A stretch of DNA of 64,000 nucleotides from Nigrospora sphaerica (Eukaryota; Ascomycota; Sordariomycetes; Amphisphaeriales; Apiosporaceae): the NCBI GenBank assembly GCA_018287875.1, contig JAGVVL010000009.1, positions 2,108,001 to 2,172,000 of the forward strand, read 5' to 3'. Below are positions 59,227 to 64,000 of the stretch, piece by piece. How positions within the stretch are numbered: the stretch's first letter is position 1; each line of letters starts with the position of its first letter. The position numbers and the translations under genes were made by a program. Below the pieces are notes generated by a model. That model was given only the letters and a program-made list of their open reading frames with translations. It had not been told where the DNA came from and searched no databases.

Positions 59227-60938
59227 CTACATTTTCCCTGCGCACGGGAGCAGAGACGGCAAGACGTCCCAGCTCACGCCATAACTTCGTAGGTAAGCAT
59301 CTTGCAATGGGCCCATGGCCAACCTTGCCTTGTCGCTTTCGGCGCGGAAGGCGGTCCACCACTCGGCATCGGGCCCCGGAATGGTGTCGAAGCCGCCCTC
59401 GGCCAGGTCCCGGTTCACCCAGTGCAACAGCCTCTGGGCCACGAAGTCGTCGAGTAGGTAAATGCCGTTCAGGGCCCTCGAGGGACCTGGGGCCTGCAGC
59501 TGGCGTTTCCGGTGCGCCTGCTCGGCCCGCATCGCCGCCAGGGAGGGGAGGCGGGCGCGGCGCGCCCAGACGGCGGCCAGGACCTGGGCCTTGAGGTCCT
59601 GGATGGAGAACTCGGAGGCGAAGTGGGTGACGCCGATGAAGGCTAGCGACGGGTCGGGGATGTAGAAGATATCCTCGTGGAGGTTGTGAACCATCTTGGC
59701 GTCGGCCGTGACCACGACGGTCTCGTCGGCGTCCTCGGGCGCCGTCCGCGGCTGCTGGAGCGCGGGGCCCAGGAAGGGGAAATTGACCATGTAGCCCGTG
59801 CCGAATAGGACGTAGTGGATGCCCTCAAGGACGCGCCCGTCCTGGAGGACGACGCGGGCTGGGATGGGCTCGTCGTCGTCGTCATCGTCGTCCTCCCACG
59901 GCCCCGGGGGGACACGCCCGCCCGCTTCGTCGCCGTGGAAGGCGCCGAACTCGGCGACCATGGGCACCTTTTCCGTCGTCTCGTCTCGGTCACCACGCAC
60001 GGCGCCGCGGCAGTCGAGCCCCGACGACCGCGCGCTGAGGTAGACCTTGGCCGCCCCACCGTCGCTCGCCAGCTCGTTGGCAACTTCCAAGGCCGAGATG
60101 GAGGCACCGATCAGCAGCACCGTCTTCCCGCGGTAGAGCTCCGAGGTACGGTACTATTGCCACTCTCTGCGTCAGTCCTTGGTGCTTTCTCCGCCGGCAC
60201 CCCTTCCCAGTCCGGCGGTCGTGCCAATGGGTGCCTAACCTGCTTCGTGTGCCGGACCCGGCCCGGGGCTCGGGTTTTCCACCGCGCCAGCCCCGGTATG
60301 TCGGGCACGCGCGGGGTGTGGTACCGGCCGGCGGCGACGACGACGGCGTCGAAGTCGCGGGCGGGCTCGCGCTCCTCGCGGGCCGCGGGGCCGTCGACGA
60401 CGAGGCGCGAGGTCTGGACGCGCCAACGCCCGCCGTCGCCGCCAGGCGAGCGGGCGACGGCGTTCACGCGGGTCCGGAACCGGATGCGCTCCCGAACGCC
60501 GTGGGCGTCGGCGGCGGCCTGCAGGTAGGCGGCCACGTCGGCGTGGGCGATGGGCGCCGCGACGCCGGCGGGCCAGCCGCCGAGGCTCGTGCGCATCGTC
60601 ACCTCGCTGCCGCGGCTCCGCATGTGCGTGAAGGTCGGCCCCGGCGGGGCAAAGGCGCGCAACGCCGCCTCGGGAGAAGGCCCGGCGGGCGGGGGTGTGG
60701 GTGCCGGCGGCGACGGCGAGGCCGGCCGCATGTTCGGAAACGGCGGCTCCCGGTCCGGCTCCTCGCTGTAGATCCAGACCCCGCCCACGTCGTCGCCGCG
60801 CTCGAAGACGGTGACGTCGAGGCCGGCGCGGAGCAGGTGGGCGGCCGCGACAACGCCGCTGAGCCCGGCGCCGATGACGGCGACCGTGTGGATCTCGGGG
60901 ATCGACGTCGCCGGCTCTTTACCTTGGGGCTCCTCCAT
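59227..60938 (-). CDS. flavin-containing monooxygenase (FMO/BVMO class B)
   Basis: FAD/NADPH monooxygenase of 541 aa. Minus-strand exons 60938-60240 and 60153-59227; the 86-nt intron has a GTTAGG donor and a TAG acceptor, phase 0. FAD motif VAVIGAGLSG at the N-terminus with FERGDDVGGVW; NADPH motif VLLIGASISALEVANEL starting just after the intron; FGTGYMVNFPFL in the position of the FATGY motif. Two unusual insertions: a Pro/Ala stretch (ASPSPPAPTPPPAGPSP) after the first motif, and a run of seven Asp in the second half. A possible alternative start 49 codons upstream (61085) would add a basic, non-conserved extension. The substrate is unknown; no biosynthetic cluster partner is visible. Confidence 0.9.
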
Positions 60939-62260
60939 GGGTGTCTTTTTTCGGCTGGCTTCTTTTTTCTTTTCTAGTACGACTTGGGGAAAACACACGT
61001 TTTCCCTCGTGCTGCGTCGCGGGGAAAACAAAACCACGAGACTGTCCAACCGGGAATGCGGGGTTGTCCGAAAAGGGGAAGCCACATATTACCGACTGAG
61101 CGGATACCTGCCCGGTCTTGACGGCAATCTGTGCCAGTAGGAAAGTGCCGATACACGCGTACGTGCAGCGGCACAGGGTCATCACCCAAACGCTGCCCTT
61201 CATTGGGCGTCAACCCCGGCAGCGTGCGCAACATCGTCGCGACAGCTCCGACGGTGCTCGAGCTAGTTACCAGCGAATCTGCGGGCTCGTTGGCTCAGAT
61301 TGAAGCCGTGCAAGTCGGCCGGCACCCCATGTGGTGACCCATATATATCGGTTCCTTGGGATCGCCCTGACCGGCCGTCGACCCCCCGCCCCGGAAGACG
61401 CTCCAAATCCACGGTTGGAGACGATGATGCTGTTGCTACGGAATCATTGTCCACTCGGCCCGTTTACGGCCAGTGGCCGGACCGCCATCGCCGCCTTTCC
61501 GAACGCGACCGCAGCCATTTTGTAACCTCGCGTTCGTGAAGGAAGCCTTTAGGTTGTCGCGAATGGCCCAAGGACCGTCGCTTGCCCGGCCGCGTCTCTT
61601 AGACAACTACCTATGGCTAAGTCATTTGAGTCCACTATGTACAGGATTCCGGGTGAGAACCAATCACCTGGGGGCCAAAATCCCTATTGGGTAAGTCGGT
61701 GCGGGGACGGCCCCTTCGAAACTCGGGGACAGCCGTTAGACCCACGGGGAACTGCTGGTGTCTTTTTACGTCGGAAGTCAACAAGAGAAAAGCACGGTGT
61801 TTTGTGTTCGTTTTGCCCCGGGTTTGGAGGAGTGGTAGGGAAAGAATAGAGAAGAGGAAAGTGGAGTGTATCGTCGAGGGTTATGGTGAAAGTTGGCTGG
61901 TCGAAAGCCGTCGTGACCGAATTGTTAAGGACCCCGACGCGAACATCTGGTTGACTTGTTCCCTCTCCGTTTACAGTGCTACTGAACTGACCGATATAAA
62001 AGAGGAACCCACTACAATGTAACAAATAACAAGAAGGAGAAAAGAAAACCCTGGCGGTCGGGCTCGGGTACCGTTTACTGCGCCGCGTTCCCTCGCTCTG
62101 GCGCCGCACGTACCGTGTTCCCAGCCCCGTAGTCCAACACCAAACTCTGCTGCTACCACAGCCGATGATGCACTCCGGGTTCCACGGAGAACCCAGGTCC
62201 CACCATTCGGACCGCGCAACGCCATGGGGCCTTTCGTTTCCTTTCCCCCTTCCCTCTTCC
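60939..62260. other. intergenic between tandem minus-strand genes
   Basis: Promoter of the flavin monooxygenase and 3' region of the right-edge gene. Frames of 110-141 codons at 61684-62109 have no domain. The TACCAGCGAATC near 61267 looks like a piece of 5S rRNA, but the flanks do not match. Confidence 0.5.
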
Positions 62261-63274
62261 TTAGCGGGCCACGCCTCGCGCCGAAGGCGAGACGGGCGGC
62301 CCCGCCTTGCGCCGCAGGCCCGAGTAGTGGCTCAGGACGACGGCGTCGTCGCCGGGGCGGCGCTCGCGGTCGTCGTAGCGGCGCTCGCGGTCGTCGGTGT
62401 GGACCCAGACGATGCGGTCATCGGGGCCGCGGGGGGCGCCGGCGCGGACGCGGCGGCGCGGGTCGCCGTCGTCGTCCCAGAGGACGAAGGGCGGGGGGTC
62501 GCCGCGGGCGGCGTCGCCGTCGCCGTCGCCGAAGACGAAGCCGAGGTGCAGGCGCGGGCCGCCGGCGGCGCGGCGCCAGCGGTGCAGCGCGCCCGCCAAC
62601 TGGTCCGCCGTGAAGGTGTCGGCGTTGGCGAGCCCCGCCGCCGCGTTGGCCGCCTGCTGGCCGGCGCCCCGGAAGACGGCGCGCAGCGCCGCCGCCGTCG
62701 GCGTCGCCTCCCCCCCGCCGCGCTGCTGTGCCGCCGCGCTCGCCGCCACCGCCCGCAGCCCGCACTCGAGCCCCGCCGCCGACACCGCCACCTTCTCCCA
62801 CCCGCCCGGGAAGTCCTCGCGCAGCAGCCGGACCGCCTGCTCCTCGGCCGGGTGCCGCCGCGGCGCCGCGGTCTGGGGAACGGCCGGCGCGCGCTGCGCC
62901 GGCAGTTCGAAGCTGGCGGTCTTCGTGGGCACGCCCGGCGCGGCGGCGCGGCGGCTCCGGGGCCCGGCCGGCTTCGGTCCCGGGCCCAGGTCGACGGCGA
63001 TGGTGGTCGCTCCGGGCGCGCCGGCGCCGGGGCGCTCGGCCGCCTTGCGGGCCGGCTCGACGTCGGTCAGGAAGTCGGGCGGCAGCCGGCGCTTCAGCGG
63101 GCTGCTGCGCGGCGCGCGGTTCGCGTCGAGGGCCGGGAGCAGTGGGATGCGCTCCGGCTCGGCCGCGAACCAGCCCGTCACCTTTTCGAGGAGCCGCGAG
63201 CCCAGCGTGTGGGACGGGGGGTCCATCACTGGGTGGCAATATGTTAGTATGCCGGATACCATCCGCGGGGGCAC

Positions 63275-63325
<51 letters not shown>

Positions 63326-64000
63326 AGAAGGAAGCGACGTACTGTCCATGATATCTTGGCTGACCTTGAGCTCCTTCAGGAGCGTGTCGCCCATGGGGAA
63401 AGACGAAGGGCCCGGGAAGAAGCGGCTGTCCTGGGCCACGATGGGCACGAGTTTGGGGCCGGCGGCGGCGCGGGACAGCGCCGAGCCGGGCGGCGTGATG
63501 GTGAGCTGCCACGTGTCCCGGAGGGCGGGGCGGGCGTCCCGCAGCATGGCGACGAGGGCCTCGCTGAAGCGCTGCATGAGCAGGCGGGCCGCGGGCCGCT
63601 GGTCCGGGCGCAGCGACCGGAGCAGGTCGAAGCCGAAGGCGGGGGCGGCCGCTGGGGCGTCGCCGCCGGCGGCACCGCCCGTTTTGCCCCGGGGCCCCAC
63701 GCGGATGCCGTAGCGGTGCCGGGCCAGCGTTGGCTGGGCGGCGGGGTCCTCGTCGAGGCGCTCGCGCAGCCGCCGCTGGGCCGCCTCGCCCTGGCGGTCC
63801 GGCGGCCAGCGCTTGACGTCGAAGTAGTGGCGGCGGAGGTAGGGCGCGTGGTGGCGGCGGATGGCCGGGTCGGCCCAGCCCCAAAGGTTCTGGCGCTCGT
63901 ACGTCTCGCCGGCGTGGCCGCGGCCGTCCTTGTACACCTTTATGCGGCAGGGGTAGAGCATGGTGCGGTTCCGGACGCAGTCGTCGATGATGCCGCGGCG
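62261..64000 (-). CDS. hypothetical protein with possible OTU-like cysteine protease C-terminus; 5' end beyond window
   Basis: Partial gene. Exons 64000-63343 (open to the edge in frame, so the true start is outside) and 63228-62261; the 114-nt intron (GTACGT...CAG) contains an AG/CT microsatellite. The visible part is 541 residues. N-terminal half: RIKVYKDGRGHAGETYERQN and LRSLRPDQRPAARLL, not recognised. Pro/Ala/Arg-rich linker. C-terminal half: GGWEKVAVSAAGLECGLRAV, TFTADQLAGALHRW, LHLGFVFGDGDG, DRIVWVHTDD and VVLSHYSGLRRK. Fungal OTU-like proteins share a CGLxA nucleophile block, a QLAxxLxxW helix, (I/V)WIHND and a final NHYSGL with the catalytic His; I see Cys and His in those places. 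Protease assignment is inference; GC3 is extreme. Confidence 0.7.
63274..63320 (+). repeat. (AG)n microsatellite inside an intron
   Basis: About 47 bases of AG dinucleotide with one T interruption. On the coding (minus) strand it is a CT tract located shortly after the GTACGT donor of the right-edge gene's intron. Confidence 0.95.

Noticed and set aside
61255..61290. Short match to a 5S rRNA segment (ACCAGCGAATC)
   Set aside because: Flanking bases do not follow 5S rRNA structure; probably chance.
62397..63713. 438-codon + strand frame opposite the right-edge gene
   Set aside because: Antisense shadow in GC-saturated sequence; the minus-strand frame has coherent motifs and a consensus intron.
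59227..64000. Flavin monooxygenase and right-edge gene as a secondary-metabolite cluster
   Set aside because: No backbone enzyme or regulator in view; tandem orientation alone is not evidence.

Overview
The window is nuclear DNA from a filamentous ascomycete (Pezizomycotina, most likely a Sordariomycete). Evidence: GC-rich genes carry 50-115 nt introns with GTRAGT-type donors and CTAAC-like branch sites; there are no operons or Shine-Dalgarno sites; and the genes are typical fungal ones (ERG9 squalene synthase, LYS12 homoisocitrate dehydrogenase, IMP dehydrogenase, a CH/IQ/RasGAP cytokinesis protein, a GPR1/FUN34/YaaH transporter, a DUF7025-type AAA ATPase, a DUF1996 gene with RIP-like mutations). 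Species cannot be named from the sequence. I resolved 14 intact or near-intact protein genes, one 5'-truncated gene at the right edge, one clear pseudogene and one probable gene fragment. Intron borders were set by hand from splice consensus, phase and family alignment.

Layout. 1-6973: gene-poor, low-complexity DNA. 6974-8352 (+): secreted proteinase K-like subtilase. 9834-11301 (-): squalene synthase. 14012-14972 (+): UDP-4-keto-6-deoxyglucose epimerase/reductase (UDP-rhamnose route). 16437-18136 (+): DnaJ-domain protein. 18588-18948 (-): a 98-aa cysteine-rich secreted protein hidden in two small exons. 21711-22732 (-): acetate/ammonia-type transporter. 22733-27877: a second long gene-poor stretch. 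27878-28509 (-): a 159-aa secreted protein in three exons. 29231-32271 (-): DUF7025 AAA ATPase with a 19-nt microexon. 33792-35023 (+): DUF1996 secreted-protein pseudogene whose start loss and stop codons all look like repeat-induced point mutations. 36817-37089: possible HET-domain scrap. 37216-39393 (+): secreted GMC oxidoreductase. 40105-41978 (-): IMP dehydrogenase. 43768-49283 (+): IQGAP-like protein. 50262-52072 (-): MFS transporter. 54145-55221 (+): LYS12. 56029-58607 (+): PSMA-like M28 peptidase. 59227-60938 (-): flavin monooxygenase. 62261 to the edge (-): a Pro/Ala-rich protein with a possible OTU-like cysteine-protease C-terminus.

The genes do not form one pathway. Housekeeping functions (sterol, lysine, purine, cytokinesis, chaperone) alternate with accessory and secreted ones (subtilase, GMC oxidase, two small secreted proteins, dead DUF1996 gene). 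No PKS, NRPS or terpene-cyclase cluster is visible, and I found no rRNA, tRNA, CRISPR or intact transposon. The least described content is the pair of small secreted-protein genes in apparently empty DNA, which simple ORF searches miss because each is split by introns.
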